Assembly (NCBI GenBank): GCA_030248215.1
Contig: JASANG010003148.1
Location: 1 to 64,000, forward strand
Reading direction: 5' to 3'
From: Enoplolaimus lenunculus
Taxonomy: Eukaryota > Nematoda > Enoplea > Enoplida > Thoracostomopsidae
DNA length: 64,000 nt
Shown here: positions 22,071 to 33,320 of the stretch, one piece after another
Position numbering within the stretch: the stretch's first letter is position 1
Layout: every line of letters starts with the position of its first letter
The notes under the pieces: generated by a model
What the model saw: the letters and a program-made list of their open reading frames with translations, nothing else
Told to the model about the DNA's origin: nothing
Database searches by the model: none
Program-made: the position numbers and the translations under genes

Positions 22071-22475
22071 ACCATTGCCGCAATACGTACGGTGAATTGA
22101 AAATTTAAATTGCAAAAGTTTGGTCAACAAAGTTTAGTCAGCGCACATGTTACAGAATCCTCAGAATCTTTCATGGAGACGATGCAAAAATTCCGCATAC
22201 ATCAGTATTGGCTCGAATTTTTCAGCCGGTTCACAATCTTATCTGCAACTGCTGACCTTATCGATGTTTTGGGTTACAGGCAACTACGGTTCTGGCAAAC
22301 AGGTAGCATAATTTCGCAGAATGCGTTTTTAAAAATTAAATTTCAAATTCCGGTCAAAAAAGTATATTTTAAAAACATTTTGTGGTAAGTAAACACCAGC
22401 TTCAGTATGAAGTTGAAACCTAATAAACAGGAACAGGTTTTATTTCGGATTTTCTAGATTGTAGCAATGTTTTTA

Positions 22476-22728
22476 CACTGTAAATTCCAATGGGTTGATT
22501 AATTAAACTCAGAAGGAGAATTAGTTATTTCTGGTGTATTTCTGAGTTAATAACAGTAACTAATAACTCAGTCTGAGCTGATTTAATTTTGGATGAGTTG
22601 ATTAATTAACTCAGAATGAGTTCAATCAAATCAGAATTCTGAGTTCTGAAAGACCTAATTTGGAGCTCAAGCTTCTGAGTGAATTCAACTCGTTCTGAGT
22701 TAAAATCAAGTCACTTGAATTTGCAGTG
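22476..22728. mobile_element. MITE family C
   Basis: CACTGTAAATTCCAATGGG ... GAATTTGCAGTG with TA on both sides. Confidence 0.85.
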
Positions 22729-22749
22729 TAGCTTATATTTATATTTACG

Positions 22750-22850
22750 ATTAATTTATGCATAGGGCGGTAACTGTCATAAAAATGTATTTCTAATTGG
22801 TTAAACTTAAGCCTTAGCATAAGGTTAAGCCTATACCTAGGAATGTAGTA
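22750..22850. mobile_element. MITE family A, fragment
   Basis: GGCGGTAACTGTCATAAAAATG and TTAAGCCTTAGCATAAGG only; both ends are incomplete. Confidence 0.4.
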
Positions 22851-23017
22851 AATCCGGCAGCTACAGCTGGTCCTATATACACATGCACGCCGAAACCCAT
22901 TCTAAATATCTGTGATACGTCAAACGTTTACTGTCCTGGTTTACAACCTAAATTCTAAACACTCGAATGCGTTTTTCGCTGACATTTTGTATATCTTTTG
23001 TCTTTATTAAACCTTTT

Positions 23018-23234
23018 GCCGATGTAAATAACAGGGGCAGAACAGTATTATAAACATATTTCAAAGCCTATGCCTAAAGCCTAAGCCTAAACCTAAGCGT
23101 GAGAATGAGCATATTCCTAAGCCTCAGCATAAAACCTAACCCTAAGCCAAACTAAACAAAAATTAGTCTAAAGCTTAAGCTTACTCGTTTTTAGTCAAAC
23201 GCAAAAACGTTCCGCCCCTGATCTGTACATAGGC
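23018..23234. mobile_element. MITE family A
   Basis: GCCGATGTAAATAACAGGGGC start, two TAAGCC blocks, GATCTGTACATAGGCC end. Confidence 0.8.
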
Positions 23235-23399
23235 CAAAAATTGAAACAATATGTTGCAACCGTTTTACTCAAATTCAAATGAGATTGATTACTTTTAAAC
23301 ATGAAATACATTTGTGTGATTTTAGAAAAACTCTGCTATTTTTTCTTCTTATTCGCAAATTTAAATATTGTAATTAGCAAACGGGTTTATTTGAATACA

Positions 23400-23640
23400 G
23401 TTTGAAATCAAAACTGGTTGCTACCACGATTATAACTGGTTTACTGGTTTGCAGAGAAGTACTCGCTTTAGGCTTTGGTTCAAAGTTTCAGCCAGACATA
23501 CAACTACTCAGTGGTGGATCGAGAAACTTTAGTGCGAGCCGCATGATTTATAATAGAATGCTTACCAAAGAGGCGAGCAAGAAACCGAACGCAATTTTAG
23601 TGCTTAAAATTTAATACAAAATTTTGGTTTTTGGACCCTG
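23400..23640. repeat. Low-copy repeat resembling 38330-38480
   Basis: GGTGGATC, GCGAGCAAG, AACGCAATTTTAG and TAAAATTTTGGTTTT recur in order at both places. An open stretch (MKSKLV-like, 70 codons) starts at TTG, not ATG, and lies within the repeat, so I do not call a gene. Confidence 0.45.
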
Positions 23641-23798
23641 TTTAAGCATGGGTCTGTGTGCCAAATCTCGTGGATCCGACAGTGATACTACTTCCGGATG
23701 TATAATCATATTTTATTTATTCGTACCGCTAGCTAACCCAACAATTTGCATGAGGGTACGGGTATATACGTGTAAGGAGCGGCCGCTACACCAACCTT

Positions 23799-23975
23799 GG
23801 CCAACGTAAAGAACAGGGGCGGAGCACTGTTATAAGCGTATTACTAAGCCTAAGCCTAAGCCAAAGCGTAAGAATGAGCATATTTCTAAGCCTAAGCCTA
23901 AGCCTAAGCCAAAGCGAAGCAAAAAAATTAGTCTAAAGCTTAAGTTTACTCTATTGCAATCGCCCCAACCTCGAT
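23799..23975. mobile_element. MITE family A
   Basis: GGCCAACGTAAAGAACAGGGGCGG start, TAAGCC core, AGTCTAAAGCTTAAG; the right terminus stops after CTATTGCAATCGCCCC. Confidence 0.75.
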
Positions 23976-24084
23976 CCCCATGGTAATTTTAATAGGTGCA
24001 TAGAGTTGAAAATTTTAGTTTTTCAATATTTTTTATTATATGTAGGCCAATGCAAACTTTTAGGTTTATCTAGAGCCTACTATC

Positions 24085-24250
24085 GCACACAACTACCCAA
24101 TCGTCTGACGGCACATGCGCGCCCGCAAATCTATGGCGGCCATGCTGTCTCAACGCCGTCAGAAAAGTTACACCGTCGCTTGCAAGTCATTAGAAACGTT
24201 TGTGTGCGTCTACGGAACAATTTTCAACCCCCCCCCCGGCGGCATGATGA
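24085..24250. repeat. Family J dispersed repeat, diverged
   Basis: CTTGCAAGTCATTAGAAACG and a C-rich block (CCCCCCCCCGGCGG) correspond to the J pattern of ACTTACAAGCAAGG and a GC-rich end. Confidence 0.45.
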
Positions 24251-25190
24251 ATCGTAGACGGACCTTAGCCTCACACCATTTCGGGTTTGTAACATTTGCC
24301 CACATCTCTGCGATTTGGTGCAAACACAATTTAATAAAGCTTGAGAAAGCCGTGATATACAACGTTGAATATGCTTGGATGCATTGTTTATAAACCTGCA
24401 ATGCGAAAGAGCATATAATCTAAAATTAGAAAATTTCAAATTAGTTTAACTTTAGCTTTGCTGATAAACAATATTTTGAACGAAGCTGTTATCAGAAAGC
24501 GTCAACTTAGAAGCCGCAATTAGTGTTTCGGATTTAATGTTTGTTTACCTTTTCACGGGTGGTCAGCTTGAGTGCGATTTGCAATGCTGTGAATATTAAG
24601 TTTCTTGTCAATTTGCTCGTTATGAAATGGTTTCAGGCATAGGCTATCACTTATTGCTCACGATCGAATTTTCGATTAGCAAGGGTGTAGCCGGGCGAGG
24701 TAAAAGGGGGCCATGGTCCCCTCAATGGTTTTGGAAAAATTTCATTTTTGAATATAATTTGAAACTATAAATCTTGTGAGCGTTTCATTTCCACACACAC
24801 TAGTGCTGGCAAGGTGCGACCGCATATTAAGTTACCGGATACCGGAACCGGATACGGATATCAGTTTTTGTCGGATAATAAACCGGAACCGAATATCCGG
24901 TCACACCCTGGTTGTTGGCGCTTTTCTATTGTAAACCGACATTGCCTTAGTAGTATATTTACCAAATTTATGTTCTCAAGCGTTGGATTGTGTGTAGTGA
25001 TTGTATTTGTACAATTAACACACTATGTATTTAAAGTATTTGTGTGCCCGTCAACGAACATCCTGGCTACGCTCATACCATATAGGGGTTACAAAATTTA
25101 CGATTCATTAAATGTTTACTAATTTCGTGGTAATATTTTGACAACCCGAAAACCAATCGAAACAAATTGAATTAAAACCAAAAAAATATT
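24251..25190. other. Intergenic DNA with no gene found
   Basis: AT-rich. It holds a small CCGGATACCGGAACCGG-type block at 24825-24905. Open stretches here lack splice or start support. Confidence 0.45.
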
Positions 25191-25193
25191 CTC

Positions 25194-25370
25194 AAAGTGC
25201 CCACGCTTTCAACCGGAACCGGAAAAGTGTCATCTACGAAGTGCCCACGCTTTCAACCGGAACCGGAAAAGTGTCATCTACAAAGTGCCCACGCTTTCAA
25301 CCGGATCCGGAACAGTGTCATCTACAAAGTGCCCACACTCTCAACCGGAACCGAAAAAGTGTCATCTGAC
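25194..25370. repeat. 44-bp tandem repeat, 4 copies
   Basis: The unit AAGTGCCCACGCTTTCAACC continues GGAACCGGAAAAGTGTCATCTAC. Four units with few differences. Confidence 0.9.
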
Positions 25371-25732
25371 AACTATTGCGCATGACGTCATTCTGGATTT
25401 AAGCGGTTGCACTTATTTTTAGAAGCTATTTTTGCTTTTCACGGTTGGATGATTAATGCAGCGTGGTTACGCTGCGTTCAAAGCTGTCCTTTATTCTCAC
25501 GTTTGACCTGAGTAAACACCACTTCTCTACAATTCCGACAACACTTTTGTTTTCTACTCCCCAAGGACACGTTTAGACGTTTTGCTGTTTCACCATCAAC
25601 AACCAACTCTGCGCATCAGTGTAACCCCCCCAATTCTATTTTCCAAATGCTCAAATGCTGACAGAAGTCATACATTAATATTTTGAATATTTGTAAAGGA
25701 TACTGCGTTTAAGCCTAAACCAAAGGCGTAAT

Positions 25733-26043
25733 CCAAGACGTCCGGTGCCGTCCGGTGACCATCGTCCGTCGCCAGTGGCGGATCCAGGATCTTAAAATGG
25801 GTGGGCGGGAAATTTCACAGGTAATAAACTTACTTTTGACCCATACACAAACCACGAACTATTGTCACAAAATTGATATATAATTTTTGTCGAGATGCTG
25901 TTGGGGGGGCCCACGGCCGGCGTGCCCCCCATGGATGCGCCATTGTCGGTCGCCTAACGTCACCTTCCGTTACCGCAAACGGTATCGTATTTGAGTAATT
26001 CGCGGTCGCGGCGCCAGACGGTGACGGACGGCGCTGGACGTCA
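25733..26043. mobile_element. Family L element with nested family-K repeat
   Basis: GACGTCCGGTGCCGTCCGG at the left and an approximate inverse (GACGGTGACGGACGGCGCTGGACGTC) at the right suggest a GC-rich inverted-repeat element. A K repeat (about 25775-25950) interrupts it. Confidence 0.55.
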
Positions 26044-26261
26044 TCAAAAGTATAGCTCCAGCGTTACCGGTTTGACTGATGAATATTAAAATTTGGTCTA
26101 ACGTATCGATCAGGGGTGAACCGTTTGTTCTGGGTGACTGCTATGGAATTCCGGCGTGAGAAAGCACCAGAAACCAATGTTTAAGTAAAAAATTGACTTC
26201 TGGCGCCGTTAGCTGTGAAATTTTCAGTTCACAAATCATGCATTATTTGCAATATTTTCCG

Positions 26262-26432
26262 TGGGCCCCTGCTATAGAGTAAGCTTAAGCTTTAGACGAA
26301 TTTGTTGCTTGGGTTTAGACTTATGCTTTGGCATAGGCTGACTCTGATGCTTACACGTAGGCTTAAACTGGAGATTACGCTTAGAAATATGCTTGCACTA
26401 TTGTTACTCGCCACGATCTATATACATTGGCC
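26262..26432. mobile_element. MITE family A, left end worn
   Basis: CTATAGAGTAAGCTTAAGCTTTAGAC, TTAGGC-like core, CGATCTATATACATTGGCC end. Confidence 0.7.
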
Positions 26433-26504
26433 CATAATCGCTTTAACGTACATAATAGGAACGTAGTCATGCCAGAATTGAATTAAAAACTGGCTTAAGT
26501 AATA

Positions 26505-26747
26505 CACAGTAAATTCCAATGAGTTAATTAACCAATTCAGCTAGCTAGTTGGTTATTTCTAAATTAATATCAGAAAACATTAACTCACTCTCAGTTGAGT
26601 TGTAGGTTTAGCTGATCCTGGGTGAGTTGATTAATTAACTCAGAATGAATTGAATAAACTCAAATTTGAGAGTTCTGCTAGTCCTAACTCCAGACCGAGT
26701 GATTCAACTCATTCTGAGTTAAACTCAACTCACTCAAATTTACAATG
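26505..26747. mobile_element. MITE family C
   Basis: CACAGTAAATTCCAATGAG ... AAATTTACAATG with TA flanks. Confidence 0.8.
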
Positions 26748-26984
26748 TACCTAAAAGTTTTTTCGGCCAGCAATTGTAGCAAATTAGCGAATAGGAAATC
26801 TTTTTGAATTCTCAGATCTAACATGTTTACATGTTTATTCTAAAGCATGTAAAAAATAAAACCTATTGTGTTTTCAAAATTATAAACGATTTTAGCTTAA
26901 AACTTAGCTGACAAAATCAAAATTACGGCAGCCACAGTTAAAAAGTGACAAACTCTGCACTGTAAATTCCAGTGAGTTCATTAT

Positions 26985-28315
26985 TGTGAGAAGTTCGTGA
27001 TTTAGACTTAAGCCTGTATCCTGTATCGCCTGTATAGTTCTTTTCTCGATGTATGCTATTCGCTCTGATTTAGTAAAACGCGGCCGGTAAATGTTTATTA
27101 TAAATCCCAACCCGCAACCCGTATGACACACAAAATACCCAAATTTAAGGCCAGCAAATCACAGGTTATGTAATTTAACTGGTACCCGCGACCTGTGGGA
27201 CACAAAATAACCGAAATTAAGGCCAGCAAATCACAGGTTATGTAATTTACTGGTACCCGAACCGTAAGACACGAAATACCCAAATTAAAGGCCAGCAAAT
27301 CACAGGTTATGTAATTCAACTGGTAACCCGAGCCGGAATCCTTAAAGCCGACGTCTGAATCTGATTTAATCCAGCCACTGGCTTTACCGTACCAAATACT
27401 TTTGCCGTTTTCCAGAATCCGTGCAATTCTAACCCCGTTAGAATTACACCCCGTTAAACCGTGTACTCTAACCCCGTTAGAGTTACACCAAATTTCCGAC
27501 CAATCTAACCCCGTTAGATTTGGCCCAGCCGTTGTAGAATAATAAATCTAACCCCGTTAGATTTACTAGACTACTTTTCCCCAGGTTTCCTTTAATATCC
27601 CAAGTTCCCTTAGCACATGACACCAGTATCCAATACTGGGTAATTTCTGCGCCCTGCGCAACGCCGATTAAATCCGTGATACCTGATTTCCTTCACATAT
27701 TAAGCCACCGTGACAAACTTAAACTTAAATCCGTTCGACCTTACTTAGTAAAATTTCCAAACGCAAACCGAAATTCAAAAGCAATGTAAAAATAAACGTT
27801 TGCAGCCAACCAATAGACGCCAACCGATTCGTAGAAAAGCAATACCAAGACTGATTCCGGTCCTGGCTACCCATATCGGCATCTCGACCTCATTTGCATT
27901 TTTGCCGACACACACAACTGGGTGTCCGCAATGCGGTCGAGGTCGAGAGCCACCCAACCGGTACTACAACAACAACAACAACCATGCCGGAGACACACAA
28001 TATTAAGCACCATTTTTGGTGCTGACATAGCCTAGCTATGTCGTTAAACGCAGATTAGGCCAGCACGATATGAACCATTAATCAATCCATTCTATGGCCA
28101 CGCAGGGCCCCAGGTAAGTTTACATTGCGGACACAGCCGCCATAGCATCGATTTACCAATTTCTACGCCTTGTAGCAACGCCTAAGCCTAACTTAAGTTC
28201 TAAGAGAGACTAGGTGGAGCCAGGAACTCCCTTAAGGTGTGGTTTTGATATAGGGTTTTATTTTAGTTTTAGTTTTTAGTTTGAAATAGGTTTAAGTGTG
28301 GCACAGCCACCTACA
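26985..28315. mobile_element. Solo LTR (1331 bp), LTR-retrotransposon fossil
   Basis: Begins TGTGAGAAGTTCGTG and ends CAGCCACCTACA (TG...CA). A 5-bp duplication ATTAT flanks it (26980-26984 and 28316-28320). No internal region is present, so it is a solo LTR left by recombination. It holds a roughly 70-bp tandem repeat about three times (27095-27330, CCAGCAAATCACAGGTTATG motif) and a cluster of CTAACCCCGTTAG palindromes. The family (Gypsy, Copia or BEL) cannot be told from an LTR alone. Similarity to the neighbouring copy suggests fairly recent activity. Confidence 0.85.
27425..27570. repeat. Cluster of CTAACCCCGTTAG palindromes inside the solo LTR
   Basis: Short inverted repeats ATTCTAACCCCGTTAGAAT, CTCTAACCCCGTTAGAG, ATCTAACCCCGTTAGAT and AATCTAACCCCGTTAGATT recur at 35-55 bp spacing. 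The arms differ between hairpins but stay self-complementary. Confidence 0.85.
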
Positions 28316-28577
28316 ATTATAACTCATAAGTTAAATCCACTCAGAAGCCTGTCAGCTCTGGATTAGGTCTTTCAGAACTTAGAATTCTGGATTGATTGAA
28401 CTCATTCTGAGTTAACTAAACCAACTCACTCGGAATTAAATCAGGTCACAGTGTGAGTTAATATTTACTGTTATTCGCTCAGAAATAACCAGAAATAACT
28501 AATTCTCTCTCTGAGTTGATTTATATTTATTTTCGGTTTATTGCTTTTTACGATTTCGGATACAGCTTTGTAATCTT

Positions 28578-28720
28578 GGCCAATGTTACCTTAAGGCGCG
28601 TAACAGTAAATTAAACGTATTCCTAAGCCTAAGCTTAAGCAAAAAATGTATTCTAGAATCTAAACCTACTCTTTTATAGACCCACCAGAACCGTGGACGC
28701 CCCTAAAAGTAACATGAGCC
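28578..28720. mobile_element. MITE family B with 8-bp target duplication
   Basis: GGCCAATGTTACCTTAAGGCGCG left end and CCCCTAAAAGTAACATGAGCC right end. GTAATCTT is exactly duplicated (28570-28577 and 28721-28728). B shares the TAAGCC core with A but has its own terminus. Confidence 0.85.
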
Positions 28721-29021
28721 GTAATCTTTGTAGATGTGCAAGCAGGATATCCGGGAGTCACTTGTGGAGGAAGCAAAAAATTTGCCCGAGGGAGGAACGA
28801 AAATTTTCCAAAATGCAGGCTGTTCTTTTAAGGCAGTTGAAAAACGTCCTGTCAGGAGGTAAGGTTTAGCTGTTTGTAGAAGGGATGGTGACCCCGTAGT
28901 TTGGGAACTGCTTCTTCGGTGTTTTATATATCAGCCTGTGGACTTTGAATAGCGTAAAGTTCGGCGGTTTTAATTGAATGCTTATAAATATACATGTTGT
29001 GAGCAGCTTATGATACATAAA

Positions 29022-30221
29022 TGTGAGAAGTTCGTGATTTTGCCTTAAGCCGGTATCCTGTATCGCCTGTTATGTTCTTTCCTCGATGTATGCGTATCGC
29101 TCTGATTTAGTAAAACGCGGCCGGTAAATGTTTATTATAAATCCCAACCCGAAACCCGTATGACACCAAATATTCAAGATTTAATACCAGCAAATTACAG
29201 GTTATGCAATTTAACTGGTAACCCGAGCCGGAATCCTTAAAGCCGACGTCTGAATCTGATTTAATCCAGCCACTGGCTTTACCGTACCCAATACTTTTGC
29301 CGTTTTCCAGAATCCGTGCAATTCTAACCCCGTTAGAATTACACCCCGTTAAACCGTGTACTCTAACCCCGTTAGAGTTACACCAAATTTCCGACCAATC
29401 TAACCCCGTTAGATTTGGCCCAGCCGTTGTAGAATAATAAATCTAACCCCGTTAGATTTATTAGACTACTTTTCCCAGATTCTCCGGTAATACCCCAAGT
29501 TCCTTTTTAGCACATAACACCAGTATCCGATACTGGGTAAATTCTGCGCCCTGCGCAACACCGATTATACCAATCTGCCGTAGTTTCCTTCACATGCTTA
29601 TGCCACCGTGACAATTCTTAATTTAAATCAACTCGACCTTACTTACTAAAACTTCCACTGCCAACGCAAAACCAAAATTCCAGAAAATAACGTACGAATC
29701 TGTTCACAATCAGCCCAAAACTAAACAACCAATATCACCAAATCCAAAAACAAGACTGATTCCGGTCCTGGCTACCCATATCGGCATCTCGACCTCATTT
29801 GCATTTTTGCCGACACCCACAATTGGGTGTCCGCAATGCGGTTGAGGTCCAGAGCCACACATCCGGTACTACAACAACAACGATAACGCCGGAGACACTC
29901 ATAATACCAGAGCACCATGTTGGTGCTGACATAGCCTAGCTATGTCCTTAGTCGCAGATATAGCCAGCAACACTCGCAACATTAATCAATACCGTCATAC
30001 GGCCACGCAGGGCCCCAGGTAAGTTTACATTGCGGACACAGCCGCCATAGCATAGTTTTACCAATTTCTACGCCTTGTAGCAACGCCTAAGCCTAACTTA
30101 AGTTCTAAGAGAGACTAGGTGGAGCCAGGGACTCCCTTAAGGTGTGGTTTTGATATAGGGTTTTATTTTTAGTTTTAGTTTTTAGTTTGAAATAGGTTTA
30201 AGTGTGGCATAGCCACCTACA
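29022..30221. mobile_element. Second solo LTR of the same family (1200 bp)
   Basis: Same TGTGAGAAGTTCGTG start and AGCCACCTACA end, with 5-bp duplication ATAAA (29017-29021 and 30222-30226). It matches the first copy along its length but has about one unit where that copy has three tandem units. The palindrome cluster is kept (about 29333-29462). No internal region. Confidence 0.85.
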
Positions 30222-30226
30222 ATAAA

Positions 30227-31248
30227 GTTTGTTGCAAGTAATCACAAAGAATCTATAACATTGCTTTATAAATAAATTTAATGATCTGATATTTTTGTTC
30301 AAATATTGACATATTTCTGTATATCGAGATCTCAAATGTTTCTAACTCTATACATATTGTTCGGTCCCAAGGATTATGGATTACAGGACGTCAAAATAGC
30401 ATTTTGTAAAAATGTTAGCGGTGCACTGTTTGAAGGAGGTCATGAGAAGCTCGAATATGCAAAAAAATTTCAAAGTACGACCAGTTTTGGGCACCCGTCG
30501 CAGTGGTGTCCACATTACGGAAACGCGCACTGTTTGTTTTCAAATTGTTTGCTTAAAAACTTGTTAGGGGGTACCTCTTTCTGGGATGCCCCAAAACCAA
30601 AACTTGAAGCTAAAAAATATTACCAGTTTCTGGCGACAACCTCTACACATATTCCTAGCGCCATTATGAACCAATAATTCTCAAATTTAACGAACAGTGC
30701 ATAAGATAGCTGCTGGCAAACGGTACACTCAACGCATAGACTCTCTAGCTTAAACGTCTAGACTGTTGTATCCATACTAATAGTGGCTGGCAGTTTGACA
30801 ATTAGAAATGCAGCGTTAGGCACGCGAGACTGAAACTAAATCATTGATTTCTAAGAGATGTTGAGGTCTATGTCTACAACAGCCTGTCAGAATGTGTAGG
30901 AGTTTATTTCTGACGGGGTATGTAACCTAATAAGAAACGCGAAGCCAGCGTCGCGGGCGTCCCACTTTTCTTTGTTTCTACGATCCGTCAGGTTTTAAAC
31001 CTTGAAGATGGCATTTTTTTAGGTTTTTCAGAAATTTCGGAAGATATATCTTCTATCGTCCTGCATGTGCCTATATATAATATATATCTTTATCGCAGTT
31101 ATATATGTATATATATATGTAAATATATATATAAGCTCGTAGCTGAACAGGGTAGTGCGTCTTACTTTTTGGTGCAATTTCGCCTAAACGTGCACGTACG
31201 TATTAAGCATATGCCTTAGGCTATTTTATTAATAAAGTCATTTTGTGT
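30227..31248. other. Spacer with low-copy repeats and AT microsatellite
   Basis: It holds a motif (GAAGCTCGAATATGCAAAAA) also seen near 38790 and 61455, and an AT microsatellite at 31075-31130. A 123-codon open stretch at 30306-30677 overlaps the repeat and is not called. Confidence 0.4.
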
Positions 31249-31674
31249 ACTGTAGTGACCCGAATAAGAGGGGGACTGGTATTTACTTATCCTTTCCAGA
31301 GGGTACCCCCCTTGTTATTCGGTTGCAGAGTGTTATTTATTTTCAACACACCCTCCGCCACCCTTCGTTACTGATATTATCCGGTATTGCAACTATCCGT
31401 TGAATTAAACGTTTGTCTTGTATTAATGCAAGGTTGTACTTAGGAATTACTTTCAAAACTTGAGCATATAAGCTTTAAAGTTTCGAACTCACCTTTATTT
31501 GGTACGGGAGTTATTTATGCGCTACAACTAGGAATAATTGACATTTATTAACTCTAATTAGGGTTTAGGGGCTCTATCTGCTTACTGACTCTTATTAGGG
31601 ATACGGACTCATATTGATTTGGACACAAAATGGGGACCCCTCTTATTTCCCCCTCTTATTCGGATCACTACAGT
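31249..31674. mobile_element. MITE family E, complete
   Basis: ACTGTAGTGACCCGAATAAG ... TTATTCGGATCACTACAGT: near-perfect inverted ends of over 20 bp, about 425 bp long. Confidence 0.85.
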
Positions 31675-31824
31675 GAACGAAATTTACACCCAGTGTTGTA
31701 GCTCAACGGTTGCGCCATGGACTGTAACGCTCAGCCCCATCGTCCTAAAGTAATTTTGATGCCAGGAAAGGTTTTGACCCTGTGTATAACTTGTGCTGTA
31801 CGAAATCGTCAGAGTAACGGTGTA

Positions 31825-32035
31825 GATTAAGAAATTTTTGACAGGAAGTGAACTGGCAAAAGTTATGAAACGCAAGTTTTACTGCATACTTTGTGTGTAC
31901 CGATTTTCTGAGGCGAAAAATTGAAAGGCAGCGGAGACCTTACCATTTGATCACAAAAATTCCTGACAGGAGCGTACGCGCCCCAAATGCCCACCGCCCC
32001 ATCCCCTTCTGATCCACAAGTGGTTGCTGGTTTAA
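31825..32035. repeat. Family K dispersed repeat
   Basis: AGAAATTTTTGACAGGAAGTG, ATGAAACGCAAGTTTTACTGC, TTGATCACAAAAATTCC: same order as at 21520 and 33120. Confidence 0.6.
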
Positions 32036-32080
32036 GCTATCTGCGTGCTTCGCCATCGTTGGCTAAAACCTAACCATATT

Positions 32081-32271
32081 GGGCCAATGTATAGAACAGG
32101 GCTTAAGAATATTTCCACACCTAATCCTAAGTCTAAGCCTAAGTGTAACAATGACCTTGTATTTAACACTATGCATAAGCCAAAGACTAAGCAAAAAATA
32201 GTCTAAAGCTTAAGCTTACTCTTTAGCAGCGTTGCAGAAAAACGTTCCGACCCTGATGTTTACTTGAGTCC
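32081..32271. mobile_element. MITE family A
   Basis: GGGCCAATGTATAGAACAGGGC start, TAAGCC core, GATGTTTACTTGAGTCC end. Confidence 0.75.
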
Positions 32272-32452
32272 TATATATTAGAATCTATGCCATATCTGCT
32301 ACAAGAATCCACTTCAGTTTGTATTTAACGTTGCCTTGGAAACTATTTGAACCAATTTTACTTCTCGTATTAGCCTCGTTGTAGAAATCATACGTGTGTG
32401 TTGAAAAGTTAACACTGTGACATCACGTCATAGTAAACTACGTCTGTAATAA

Positions 32453-32912
32453 TGTATATTCTCAAATTTGTGTAGCACCTATCAATAGTTAACCCTTTCA
32501 CTCATAGAGTATACTGCGAACAACAACTAATATACGAGTAATACAGACACTGTGAGTGTAAACAGTGTTTAACAATTCTAACATATAAGCGCAGTGTAAC
32601 ACCTACACAAGACGTGAGAGCCCGTCAAGCTTCTATAACTCAGTGGTTATCGTAAAGGTTTCCGACCCATGGAACTGGTGTTCGAATATTACCTTGAAAT
32701 TATATCTCATATGAAATTGAAAATATTCATGTGACCAAGGGTTAATGATACGGCTTCAAACTCACGAACTGTTGCAGTTGCTGATCTCAAAATTGCCACA
32801 AATTATGGCAAACCAAATCTCAAAAATGTGCTGAATTTCAAAGTTGACCATTCACTGATTCGAAAGGCACATGGTATATCGCTACTTATACACGTGTAAA
32901 AATACTGGCAAA
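32453..32912. mobile_element. MITE family H split by a TTAA-target MITE
   Basis: ATATTCTCAAATTTGTGTAGCACC at the left; the right end is decayed near TACACGTGTAAAAATAC. The tRNA-bearing element at 32489-32745 interrupts it. Confidence 0.65.
32489..32745 (+). mobile_element. piggyBac-like MITE with tRNA-like promoter, copy 1 (diverged)
   Basis: TTAACCCTTTCACTC start and CAAGGGTTAA end, with TTAA at both boundaries. Inside, AAGCTTCTATAACTCAGTGG (A-box-like) and GTGTTCGAATATT (B-box-like) match the tRNA-like part of the copies at 51414 and 54590. Confidence 0.7.
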
Positions 32913-33119
32913 AAAGAAAATTTTTCAAGTTTGTTGTATCATTTGTCGTCAGATAGTAATAGGTTTTCAAGAAACACAACTACAGTTTTATAGTTGGCAT
33001 AAGAAGCCACATAATATCTAGCCGTTGTATGAATTCTGAATGATTTTTGGCCAAATACAGTTGGTAAATACAGCTAAGCGCAACCCCGTTAGAAACATTT
33101 TATATGAAAAGATAATCGC

Positions 33120-33320
33120 GTTTGCTTATCCTGCAAACAGTGGCAGATGCAGAAATTTCTGGACGGAAGCGAGCTGACAGAAGTAAAGAAACGCAGTTTT
33201 TGACTGTATGCTATCAATTTTCATTGGTGGTAAATTGCAACGTAGGGACTTTACCATTTTATCACAAAAAACATTCTGATGGGTGGCGTACGTGCCGCCG
33301 CTGATGCGGACCATTTGGTT
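33120..33320. repeat. Family K dispersed repeat
   Basis: AGAAATTTCTGGACGGAAGCG, AAAGAAACGCAG and TTATCACAAAAAACATTC follow the K order. Confidence 0.6.

Larger units (their letters stand above)
26958..28525. mobile_element. MITE family C split by a solo LTR
   Basis: The left end CACTGTAAATTCCAGTGAG runs to 26984. The MITE resumes at 28321 (AACTCATAAGTTAAATCC) and runs to about 28525, where its right end has decayed. Confidence 0.8.

Noticed and set aside
22110-22388. 92-codon open stretch, and an alternative 25-codon exon at 22226-22302
   Set aside because: Two different frames are equally open, neither joins a neighbouring gene in phase, and no ATG starts the longer one.
23402-23614. 70-codon frame that looks like a secreted peptide
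   Set aside because: It would have to start at TTG, and the region resembles a repeat at 38330-38480.
27425-27570. CRISPR-like array (short repeats with spacers)
   Set aside because: The repeats are palindromes of varying length within a eukaryotic LTR, spacing is irregular and no cas genes are present.
30306-30677. 123-codon open stretch
   Set aside because: It overlaps a motif repeated at 38790 and 61455, has no splice support and no recognisable domain.
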